A stretch of DNA of 64,000 nt from an uncultured Clostridia bacterium. Lineage in GTDB: Bacteria > Bacillota > Clostridia > TANB77 > UBA1234. The position numbers and the translations under genes were made by a program. Within the stretch, counting starts at the first letter, position 1; each line of letters starts with the position of its first letter. The notes beneath the pieces are model-generated. The model ran no database searches. It was given only the letters and a program-made list of their open reading frames with translations, and was not told the DNA's origin. The stretch is taken from assembly GCA_934169745.1 (NCBI GenBank), contig CAKPOE010000004.1, forward strand, positions 1-64,000, written 5' to 3'. Positions 1 through 7,687 of the stretch are shown here, piece after piece.

Positions 1-72
<72 letters not shown>

Positions 73-100
73 ATGTGTTGCTTTTTTCATTTGCATATAT

Positions 101-129
101 AGTATAATCTCATTATATTCGCTTGTCAA
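101..129 (-). promoter_or_regulatory. Promoter of the initiator tRNA
   Basis: Minus strand: TTGACA (124-129), a 17-bp spacer and TATACT (101-106), about 30 bp upstream of the tRNA. This is a near-consensus sigma-A promoter. It diverges from the gene starting at 231. Confidence 0.8.
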
Positions 130-230
130 GCTTTATGTTAATATTTTTACCTATTTATTTGTTTTTTATTTACTTTTGTGGGCTTCCGTGGTAGTATTAT
201 GGTACATTAAATATTAAGGAGGTCTGGACA

Positions 231-608
231 ATGAATCACAGACACGTTCACTTGGTTGACATTATTGAGGAAGAACAGAACCCCAAGCTTGCCTACCGTG
301 AAGTACGGCTCATCTTCGAAGACAATGACGATAGCAAAAAGTTGGTGTCCATGCCTTTCATTGATGGTGTAAGCGATTCTTTATCGGCAAAGATCGAGGA
401 GCTTCGCGTTTACATCGACTCGGAAGATATTTCTGAACTCTACAAAGAACCTGATGTTTCTGTGTATGAGTATGATGGCATGGTATTCGCAATGAAGCTT
501 GAAGCTAAGCATGACGACTGGCTCTGCATCAATCCTTCCTGGCCTACCAATATCACGGATCTCTTCTCGCAAGTATTCTTGCCTCTTGGGCTTGTTGACT
601 TCGTATGA
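231..608 (+). CDS. Small acidic hypothetical protein, GC-rich
   Basis: This encodes 125 residues with a strong ribosome binding site, AAGGAGG, 8 bases before the ATG. I do not recognise a family. The protein is acidic, has no signal peptide or membrane segment, and looks like a soluble cytoplasmic protein. The coding sequence is visibly richer in G and C than its neighbours: positions 241-300 contain 29 G/C in 60, and it uses codons such as CTC, ATC and CGT that are rare nearby. That may reflect strong expression or acquisition from elsewhere. It is followed immediately by a textbook terminator, so it is probably transcribed alone. It converges on spoIIE. I see no clear promoter between it and the divergent tRNA. 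Confidence 0.8.
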   Translation: MNHRHVHLVDIIEEEQNPKLAYREVRLIFEDNDDSKKLVSMPFIDGVSDSLSAKIEELRVYIDSEDISELYKEPDVSVYEYDGMVFAMKLEAKHDDWLCINPSWPTNITDLFSQVFLPLGLVDFV

Positions 609-614
609 ACCCTT

Positions 615-645
615 CAGGGTGTGCTATTGCACACCCTGCTTTTTT
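615..645 (+). terminator. Terminator of the 125-residue gene
   Basis: A 10-bp perfect stem CAGGGTGTGC / GCACACCCTG with a 4-base loop is followed by CTTTTTT. The stop codon of the converging spoIIE gene begins in the left arm and extends into the loop, so the two genes share this hairpin. The T run is only on the plus strand. Confidence 0.9.
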
Positions 646-2750
646 ACTTTTGCTACTATTACTGTCATGTCATCTTCTGCTATTCCAAAATTACTGTCCA
701 TTGCTTCTTGAAGTATTATATCTGCTAACCTTTGCGGATTTTCTGGATTTATTGCTTTTAGCAGTTCTAATACCCATTTCTCCTTCGGCTGTTCCGCCTT
801 GTTTACGTCAAGAATTCCGTCTGTAATCATAACTATTACATCGCCCTCGTCTAATGTTTTGTCGTACAGCTCTATGTCTGCGTTTTCAAGTATTCCCACC
901 GGCAAACTAACTGAATTTACTATATCTACATTTTCATCTTTTTTTATGAATGTTGGACATGCACTTACTTTTAAGAATTCAGCATCTCCTGTCAATGTAT
1001 CAAACATAGATACATCAAGTGTTGCAAAGCTATCTTCTTCCTCATTAAACGACATTACAGAATTAACTAATTCTAATGCATCTTTCTTTTCAAAACCTGT
1101 ATTAAGCAGTTTTTCAAGCATGCTTATTACTCTTTTGCTGTTCTGATTTGCTTTTTCACCAGATCCCATTCCATCACTAACACCAAACATATATTTTCCG
1201 TCTTTAAGTCTCACCATTATTGCGTTATCGCCTGAAATTTCGCTCTTTGTTTTCTTTGTTCTTGCCATTCCTATTTCTAGTGAAAACTTCCCCTCTGGCA
1301 TTATGTTTTCTGCCGTGTTTGATGTTATGTCTTCCTTTATTTTATTTATGGCGTTTGACACACCTTTTAATTGTTTTGATACCTGCTTTCTTTTTTCTTT
1401 CATTTTTTGTTGCCAGTTTTGATTAACTTTATATATCTGATATGAGAAGTTTAAGCCATCAACTAAAAGTGCATTGTTTTCACAAACTGTTTTATCTATG
1501 TCAAATTCATTTATTTCGCCATTCAATTGTAATGTTTCTATCGCATTGAAAACTGTTTCATACATGCTATGATAATTTTGTTTCCAGCATGTATCATAAT
1601 TTGGACACCTCTTGCAAGTATTATCACTAAGTGTTTTTATGAACATTCCTACTTCATCTATATTTTCTTCTTTACTTTTGTCATTTTCCTCAACTGTATT
1701 TGCTATGTCTGATACAACCTCCGAGACTGCATTAAGTCTATACAATGTTGATTCAGGAAAATATCCATCTACTTCGCCTTCCGGAAGTGTTTTGCTATAG
1801 TCAAATAGATTATCCAATATTATTGTTGCTTTCTTTGGCACTAAAAATAGGCATACAGATGCAACAACAATTTCTTTTATGCTTACAATTACTTCTGTAG
1901 AACCATTAGCATAAAATGCCAATATTATATTTCCCAAAACAAATCCAATCGCTGCGCCAACTTTTCCGTATTTCGAGAATATTCCAGCAAGTAATCCACT
2001 GAAGCCATACGTTGCTATTGTTGCGACATTGCCGATTCCAATTAATCCAAGTGTAAGTGAAATTGCTATTCCTGCTGCTGCACCAACTGATGCTCCTCTT
2101 TTCCATCCGAGTAGCAATACTAGTAGTACGCAAAGTATTCCCCTTATTGATATATTAAATACTTCCATGCTGCCAAGTCCACTTATTGCAATAGTCATTA
2201 ATATTCCTGTTGCTAGCAATGTCTCTGAAGAAAATATTTTTCTACTGCCACAATCTTTTATTACAGGTAATCCTTCTGAAAATATCAAATAAAAAATTCC
2301 GGATGTCAACGCAGCATACACAGCAAGCAATGCGTCATATACAAGAGAACCTTTTATCATTAATGCAAATATTTCTCCTATGGCAGATGCAAACAATATT
2401 TTTACTGTATTGCCAGTTTTATTATCTCCAAATTTTATAAATGATTTAAGCAGAGTAAAGATTAGTGCACTAATTATAAATTTCAAAAGTGCAATCCAGC
2501 CAAATGTTACAACAGTAGTAATGGCTATTATTGCAAGCGGCAGAATAAGCGGAACATTCATCCCACTCATCGCTCCAAGCATTGCCAAACCAAATGGTGT
2601 AACACCAGCAACTAAGCCTACTCTACTTACCAAAATACTAATCACATACAAAATGATGTTTTTAGTATCTCCTATTAAATTTCTAAAATTTATTTTTTTG
2701 GTCGTCTCCTTTTCAGTTGTATTTACATCAAACTCATATGTATCTTTCAC
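624..2750 (-). CDS. spoIIE: Stage II sporulation protein E (PP2C phosphatase)
   Basis: SpoIIE is a membrane serine phosphatase that dephosphorylates SpoIIAA at the polar septum, which releases sigma-F in the forespore. Here roughly residues 25-330 are strongly hydrophobic with many membrane spans. A short linker region with a CKRCPNYDTCW cysteine cluster (about 380) follows, and then the PP2C domain from about 480 with SDGMGSG, MITDGILD and AEDDMTV, which hold the metal-binding aspartates. At about 708 residues it is somewhat shorter than the Bacillus protein. Two starts are possible, TTG at 2753 or GTG at 2750; the GTG is better spaced (8 bases) from AGAGGTG. It lies downstream of smc in the same direction. 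Its presence implies an endospore former. Confidence 0.93.
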   Translation of the reverse strand: MKDTYEFDVNTTEKETTKKINFRNLIGDTKNIILYVISILVSRVGLVAGVTPFGLAMLGAMSGMNVPLILPLAIIAITTVVTFGWIALLKFIISALIFTLLKSFIKFGDNKTGNTVKILFASAIGEIFALMIKGSLVYDALLAVYAALTSGIFYLIFSEGLPVIKDCGSRKIFSSETLLATGILMTIAISGLGSMEVFNISIRGILCVLLVLLLGWKRGASVGAAAGIAISLTLGLIGIGNVATIATYGFSGLLAGIFSKYGKVGAAIGFVLGNIILAFYANGSTEVIVSIKEIVVASVCLFLVPKKATIILDNLFDYSKTLPEGEVDGYFPESTLYRLNAVSEVVSDIANTVEENDKSKEENIDEVGMFIKTLSDNTCKRCPNYDTCWKQNYHSMYETVFNAIETLQLNGEINEFDIDKTVCENNALLVDGLNFSYQIYKVNQNWQQKMKEKRKQVSKQLKGVSNAINKIKEDITSNTAENIMPEGKFSLEIGMARTKKTKSEISGDNAIMVRLKDGKYMFGVSDGMGSGEKANQNSKRVISMLEKLLNTGFEKKDALELVNSVMSFNEEEDSFATLDVSMFDTLTGDAEFLKVSACPTFIKKDENVDIVNSVSLPVGILENADIELYDKTLDEGDVIVMITDGILDVNKAEQPKEKWVLELLKAINPENPQRLADIILQEAMDSNFGIAEDDMTVIVAKVKKQGVQ

Positions 2751-2869
2751 CAAACTTACACCTCTTAACTTTTTCTTTTGAATGCTATCACATTATATAG
2801 CACTCCTCGTAAATTTCTTGTCGCTTTGTAGTCTCAATTAGAAAAAGTTTCTTACAAAAAATTACAAAA

Positions 2870-5800
2870 TTATGATAATTGCATTGAAATAAGTTTTGTT
2901 ACACCATGTTCTTGCATTGTTGCGCCATAAACAGTATTTGCGGCTTCCATTGTTCCTTTTCTATGTGTAATTATCAAGAATTGTGTTTCATTAGAGAATT
3001 TCTTCAAATATTCTGCATAACGATATACATTTACATCGTCTAGTGCCGCTTCTATCTCGTCTAATATACAGAACGGAGATGGATTTAATTTTAGTATTGC
3101 AAATAGCAAAGCTATTGCTGTTAATGCTCTTTCTCCTCCTGATAAAAGCATCATATTTTGAAGTTTCTTTCCTGGTGGCTGCACGTTTATTTCAATTCCA
3201 CTTTCAAGAATATTGTTTTCGTCTGCAAGTTTTAATTCTGCTTGACCACCACCAAACAATTCTACAAAAACTTCTCCGAAGTTTTTGTTTATCAATTCAA
3301 ATTGTTCTGCAAATTGAATTTTCATAAGGTCTATCATGTCAGCTATTATTTTGTTCAGAGATTCTTCTGATTCTTCCAAATCATTACGTTGAGTACTCAA
3401 AAACTCGTATCTTTCATTTAGGGCTTTATACTCATCAATTGCATTTATATTTATACTGCCCAATGCTTTTATTTCGCTCTTATACTTTTCAACTTCTTTT
3501 GGTGTTGAAGACGTAACTTCTGCATAGTTTTGTGCTGTGTTAGGGGTTGTTTCGTAATCCTCCCACATCTTGTTTTGAATTGTTTCAATATCAAGCTCAA
3601 TTTTAGTTTTTTTCATTTCCAATTTATTTTGCTGTTCTCTTAATATGTCTAATGTTTTAAATTGACCTTCTATACCTCTTTCAATTTCTACTATTTCAGA
3701 GTTTTTATCTTCTCTACTTTGTTTCCATTCAGCCACTTCTTTTTCAAGAGTAACAATTTCTTCTTCTTTTTTCTTTATTTCACTGTCAGCATTTTCTATC
3801 TTGGTTTGCATTTCTGCGTTTTCTGCTAACATTCTTGTTTTTTCTTCTTCTCTCTTTTTAACATTTTCATCGCAAGTGTTAATATCTTGATTGATTCTCT
3901 CAATAATCTCATCCATTGAGTTTGAGCTTTCATCAAAAGATGATAAAGAAATTTTTAAGTCCATAATGTCTGAATTCAAATCATCAATAACTTTTTGTTC
4001 TTCCGCATTTTTATCTGCGAATTCATTTACTATTATTTGATTACTTTGATTTTCTTCTTCTGCCTTACTAATCAATTCTTGAATTCCATTTACATCTTTC
4101 TTCATTTGTTCAATCTGCTCTACCAATTTTGCTTTTTCTTGATTTAATATTTCTATCTTTTTGCTCATTCTCTCAATGTTGTTATCAATAGATGACATTT
4201 TTTCCGTCTCTGCCGCAAAAGAAATATTAACATCCTGCATATTCTTTTCAATTGTATCAAATTGTTCAAGTGCTTCTGTTGATGTCTTTTTGTATTCTTC
4301 TAATTCATCCACAAGCTTTTGTGAATTATTTTTCAATTTCTTTATTATTTCTTCAAGTTCCGTAATTTCTCTAGCTCTACTTAAAATACTTGTCGTCTTT
4401 TTGAAAGTGCTACCACCAGACATTTGTCCTGATGGGTTCACAACATCACCATCTAATGTTACTATTCTAAAACCGTATTTATATTTCTTTGCGATTTTAA
4501 CAGCTTCATCCATATTCGTTGCTATCGCTGTTTTTCCAAGCAAGTTAAGTATAATGTTTTCATATTTCGCGTCATAAGTAATCAAATCCGATGCAATACC
4601 TACAAAGCCTGTCTCTCCTTTTAGATTTTCTTTCATCTTATTTCCTTTAACAGCTGAAATAGGAAGGAAAGATGCTCGACCAAAATTGCCAGCTTTCAAA
4701 TATGCTATTGCTCTCTTTGCATCATCCTCTGTTTCGGTTACAACGTTTTGAATGCTTGCACCAAGCACCATTTCAATTGCAGTTTCGTATTCCGATGGAA
4801 CATTTATTAAGCTTGCAAGAGCCCCATAAATATTTTTTCCGAACTCATTATCCTTTTGGCACTTTGTTAGTACTTCTTTTACAGCCCTATTGTAGCCTTC
4901 GAATTCTTTTTCTGTTTCAACTAAGAATTTATATCTAGATTCCTTTACGTTTATTTCGTTTAATGAATTTCTTATTTTATCTTCAAAAGCTATGACTTTT
5001 TCGTTATATTCTAATTTTATTGTAGATAGTTTATCTATTTTTTCTTTTAAGTCATTGCGCTCTTTTGTTACTTTATTTAAAAGCAACATTTCGTCTTCTT
5101 TTTTCATTTTCTCTTTGTCAAGTTCATGGATGTTGTCACCTATTTCCTCATCTATCTGCTTTGTTCTTCTGCTGTCAGCTTCCAAAGAGGCATTTAAATC
5201 ACTCAAGACTTCCATTTTTTCAAATTTCAAGTCTATGTTTGCCATTATTTTTTCTTTGATTTCTTCTATTCTCTTTTGCTCTTCTGTTAGTGTTGAACTT
5301 AATTTGTTATACTCTTCTTCTTTTCCTTTTAGTTCTTCTTCAAATCTTTTTTTATCGTTAAAAAGACGTTCCTTTTTAACATTTCTCTCATCTTTTTCTT
5401 GTTCTAGCTCAAGCTTTCTAGCCTTGTATTCCTCTATTTCTTTTGAGAATTTCTCATCATTTTCCTTATTATGAGCAGTTCTTTCTATGTATATCCCCTT
5501 ATCAGCCTTTTGCTTTTCAATTCCATTTTGTGCCTCATATATATCACTTTGAAGTTTTTCAATTTTAATTACTAAGTCTTCAACTGTTATACGAGCTTCT
5601 TCTTTCAATGCCTGCATATCACTTAGTTTTTTGTTTTCATCCTCTGTTTGAGACATTATCTCGCTAAATTGAGTAACAATTTCTTCTAACTTCGCTTTTC
5701 CCTTATTTATGTTGCTAATAAGTAGTCCTACTTCTAAGTATTTTAATTGGTCTCTTAATTCCAAGAATTTTTTGGCTTTTTCTGCCTGTTCGCCAAGTGG

Positions 5801-6409
5801 CTCTATTTGAGATTCAATCTCTTTTACTATATCGTTGATACGAACTAAATTTTGTTGAGTATTTTCAAGTTTTTTCTCAGCTTCTTCTTTTCTTGTTCTA
5901 TATTTTACTATACCTGAAGCTTCTTCAAATATATGTCTTCTTTCTTCTGATTTTGAGCTTAATATCTCATCAATTCGGCCCTGCCCTATGATTGAATACC
6001 CATCTCTACCTATTCCGGTGTCCATGAATAATTCAACTATATCTTTTAATCTGCACTGATTTTTATTTATATAAAATTCACTTTCTCCGCTTCTATACAC
6101 TCTTCTGGTAACCGTAACTTCTGAGTAATCTACTGGTAATTTTCCATCTGAATTGTCCATTGTTATATCAACTTCAGCAAAACTAACAGATTTTCTCGCT
6201 TGTGTACCAGCGAAAATTACATCTTCTAGTTTAGAACCTCTAAGTGCTTTTACACTCTGCTCTCCAAGCACCCATCTAATCGCATCTGATACGTTACTTT
6301 TTCCGCTTCCATTAGGTCCTATTACAGCCGTTATACCTGGCTTAAACTCCAAAGTCGTCTTATCAGCAAAAGATTTAAAGCCTTGTAACTCTAACTTTTT
6401 TAGATACAT
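2870..6409 (-). CDS. smc: Chromosome segregation ATPase SMC
   Basis: SMC is the ATPase of the bacterial condensin, which acts with ScpA and ScpB to organise and segregate the chromosome. The 1,179-residue protein has the full family layout: Walker A GPNGSGKSN at residues 31-39, a long coiled coil, a hinge domain around 500-660, the returning coiled coil, the signature LLSGGERALTA, and Walker B with CILDEIEAALDD near the C-terminus. I chose the ATG at 6409 because AAAGGA lies 7 bases upstream; a longer reading frame reaches 6430 without a good site. In many Firmicutes ftsY follows smc, but here spoIIE comes next. A promoter candidate is at 6451-6479. Confidence 0.97.
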   Translation of the reverse strand: MYLKKLELQGFKSFADKTTLEFKPGITAVIGPNGSGKSNVSDAIRWVLGEQSVKALRGSKLEDVIFAGTQARKSVSFAEVDITMDNSDGKLPVDYSEVTVTRRVYRSGESEFYINKNQCRLKDIVELFMDTGIGRDGYSIIGQGRIDEILSSKSEERRHIFEEASGIVKYRTRKEEAEKKLENTQQNLVRINDIVKEIESQIEPLGEQAEKAKKFLELRDQLKYLEVGLLISNINKGKAKLEEIVTQFSEIMSQTEDENKKLSDMQALKEEARITVEDLVIKIEKLQSDIYEAQNGIEKQKADKGIYIERTAHNKENDEKFSKEIEEYKARKLELEQEKDERNVKKERLFNDKKRFEEELKGKEEEYNKLSSTLTEEQKRIEEIKEKIMANIDLKFEKMEVLSDLNASLEADSRRTKQIDEEIGDNIHELDKEKMKKEDEMLLLNKVTKERNDLKEKIDKLSTIKLEYNEKVIAFEDKIRNSLNEINVKESRYKFLVETEKEFEGYNRAVKEVLTKCQKDNEFGKNIYGALASLINVPSEYETAIEMVLGASIQNVVTETEDDAKRAIAYLKAGNFGRASFLPISAVKGNKMKENLKGETGFVGIASDLITYDAKYENIILNLLGKTAIATNMDEAVKIAKKYKYGFRIVTLDGDVVNPSGQMSGGSTFKKTTSILSRAREITELEEIIKKLKNNSQKLVDELEEYKKTSTEALEQFDTIEKNMQDVNISFAAETEKMSSIDNNIERMSKKIEILNQEKAKLVEQIEQMKKDVNGIQELISKAEEENQSNQIIVNEFADKNAEEQKVIDDLNSDIMDLKISLSSFDESSNSMDEIIERINQDINTCDENVKKREEEKTRMLAENAEMQTKIENADSEIKKKEEEIVTLEKEVAEWKQSREDKNSEIVEIERGIEGQFKTLDILREQQNKLEMKKTKIELDIETIQNKMWEDYETTPNTAQNYAEVTSSTPKEVEKYKSEIKALGSININAIDEYKALNERYEFLSTQRNDLEESEESLNKIIADMIDLMKIQFAEQFELINKNFGEVFVELFGGGQAELKLADENNILESGIEINVQPPGKKLQNMMLLSGGERALTAIALLFAILKLNPSPFCILDEIEAALDDVNVYRYAEYLKKFSNETQFLIITHRKGTMEAANTVYGATMQEHGVTKLISMQLS

Positions 6410-6450
6410 AATCTTATCCTTTCTGTACATCCGTAGTATTTTACCAGATT

Positions 6451-6479
6451 ATAATATACTAAAAAATATAATTTATCAA
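6451..6479 (-). promoter_or_regulatory. Probable smc promoter
   Basis: Minus strand TTGATA (6474-6479), 17-bp spacer and TATTAT (6451-6456), about 40 bp upstream of the smc start. Confidence 0.6.
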
Positions 6480-6534
6480 CATTTTAATACAAAAAAGCTA
6501 ATGGTTGACGAAAACAAAAAACATCAAAAAAGTA

Positions 6535-6563
6535 TTGACAACCTCATATTTCGATACTATAAT
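6535..6563 (+). promoter_or_regulatory. Consensus promoter of tRNA-Lys
   Basis: A perfect TTGACA (6535-6540), 17-bp spacer and TATAAT (6558-6563), ending 17 bp before the tRNA. Confidence 0.93.
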
Positions 6564-6580
6564 AATTATTGTTGACGAAT

Positions 6581-6656
6581 GCACCACTAGCTCAGTTGGT
6601 AGAGCATCTGACTCTTAATCAGGTGGTCCAGGGTTCGAGTCCCTGGTGGTGCACCA
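6581..6656 (+). tRNA. tRNA-Lys (CTT)
   Basis: A complete cloverleaf with anticodon loop CTCTTAA, giving anticodon CTT. The 7-bp acceptor stem GCACCAC pairs with GTGGTGC, and CCA is encoded. It has its own consensus promoter and a terminator about 10 bp downstream, so it forms a single-gene transcription unit. Confidence 0.96.
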
Positions 6657-6666
6657 AAACACAAAG

Positions 6667-6698
6667 AAAGACAGAAAATCGTAGATTTTCTGTCTTTT
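6667..6698 (+). terminator. Terminator of tRNA-Lys
   Basis: A 14-bp perfect stem AAAGACAGAAAATC / GATTTTCTGTCTTT with a GTA loop; the right arm ends in TTTT. Confidence 0.85.
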
Positions 6699-6725
6699 AA
6701 TTTATACGAATACGGATGTGATCTA

Positions 6726-6851
6726 ATGAAAAAAGAAAAGATTTATAGCTTATACCATATTATAGAGCTTTTTATACTTGGTGCAGTTGCTCTCACTAAG
6801 TTTGTTTACATATACAAAATTCTCCTTCCACGGAAGCTATTCAAAAATTAA
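6726..6851 (+). CDS. Possible 41-residue membrane peptide
   Basis: ATG at 6726 opens a 41-codon frame ending at TAA 6849-6851. The peptide starts with charged MKKEKIY, has a hydrophobic stretch from about residue 11 to 30, and ends in a basic tail (RKLFKN). This is the pattern of a tiny single-span membrane protein. The ribosome binding site is weak (GGATGTGAT), and no promoter is obvious after the tRNA-Lys terminator. I do not recognise a family, and it may be a chance frame in the 240-bp gap before the ABC transporter. Confidence 0.3.
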   Translation: MKKEKIYSLYHIIELFILGAVALTKFVYIYKILLPRKLFKN

Positions 6852-6880
6852 AAGATGCTGAAACCATTTAAAAAAGAAAT

Positions 6881-6911
6881 CTAATAGTCTATTAGCATTT
6901 TGTGTTATACT
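6881..6911 (+). promoter_or_regulatory. Palindrome and -10 box before the ABC operon
   Basis: A perfect palindrome with 7-bp arms, CTAATAG-T-CTATTAG (6881-6895), lies in the place of the -35 box. TATACT follows at 6906-6911, about 30 bp before the ABC gene. The -35 hexamer is poor, so the palindrome is a candidate operator or activator site. Confidence 0.5.
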
Positions 6912-6941
6912 ATTTATAAGAAAAAATTATAGGAGTGTTGT

Positions 6942-7673
6942 ATGTTAGAATTTAAAAATGTAACCAAAGAATTTGAAAACGTAACTGCAGTAAAAAATGT
7001 ATCTTTTACTGTGAATGATGGAAGCGTACTTGGAATTGTTGGAAGAAACGGTTCTGGTAAATCAACAATTTTCAGAATGATATTAAATTTATTAAAGCCA
7101 ACAAGTGGCGAAATAACCTTTAATGGTAATAAGATTGACACTAACACTTTAAACTCGTTCGGCTATTTACCAGAAGAAGGCAGTTTATTGAATCAATTTT
7201 CTGTAATTGATATATGTGAATATTACGGTGCTTTAAAGCTTATGAGCAAAGATGAGGTTTTGCAAAGTCTTTTACCTTGGCTTGACGAATTTGGGCTTCA
7301 ATCCATTTTGGATATGAAGGTAAAAAAACTTTCAAAAGGTAATCGCCAAAAAATACAATTTATCATCTCTGTACTTCATAACCCTGATTTCATAATACTA
7401 GATGAGCCGTTTTCCGGCTTAGACCCTGTAAGTGTTGAAGAGTTGGAAAAGGCCATACTCAAACTAAAGGCCGACGGAAAAACAATTATATTTTCATCTC
7501 ACATTATGGAACATGTAGAAAACTTATGTGATGACATTTTGCTTATAAATCACGGCGAAGCATTGTTACAAGGTAAACTTTCCGATATAATTTCAAATTA
7601 TAAAATAGGTAATGAACAGGTTTCATCTTTAAATGATATTTTCATAAATGAAACTGGCAACAACGAAGAATAA
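6942..7673 (+). CDS. ABC transporter ATP-binding protein
   Basis: This 243-residue ATPase energises an ABC-2 type exporter. It has Walker A GRNGSGKST (34-42), a Q-loop region, a C-loop LSKGNRQ, Walker B FIILDEP, and the switch histidine in IIFSSHIMEH. The C-terminal part continues past the core as in the NatA/YhaQ group of Na+/drug exporter ATPases. AGGAGTG gives the start. The partner permease begins 14 bp downstream and is plainly co-transcribed. The substrate cannot be read from sequence; NatAB-type sodium export or peptide or antibiotic export are the usual roles. Confidence 0.92.
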   Translation: MLEFKNVTKEFENVTAVKNVSFTVNDGSVLGIVGRNGSGKSTIFRMILNLLKPTSGEITFNGNKIDTNTLNSFGYLPEEGSLLNQFSVIDICEYYGALKLMSKDEVLQSLLPWLDEFGLQSILDMKVKKLSKGNRQKIQFIISVLHNPDFIILDEPFSGLDPVSVEELEKAILKLKADGKTIIFSSHIMEHVENLCDDILLINHGEALLQGKLSDIISNYKIGNEQVSSLNDIFINETGNNEE

Positions 7674-7687
7674 GGTAGGTGATTATA

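Noticed and set aside
2870..6409. Many plus-strand frames opposite smc
   Set aside because: They are shadows of the coiled-coil codon pattern, with no ribosome sites or family features.
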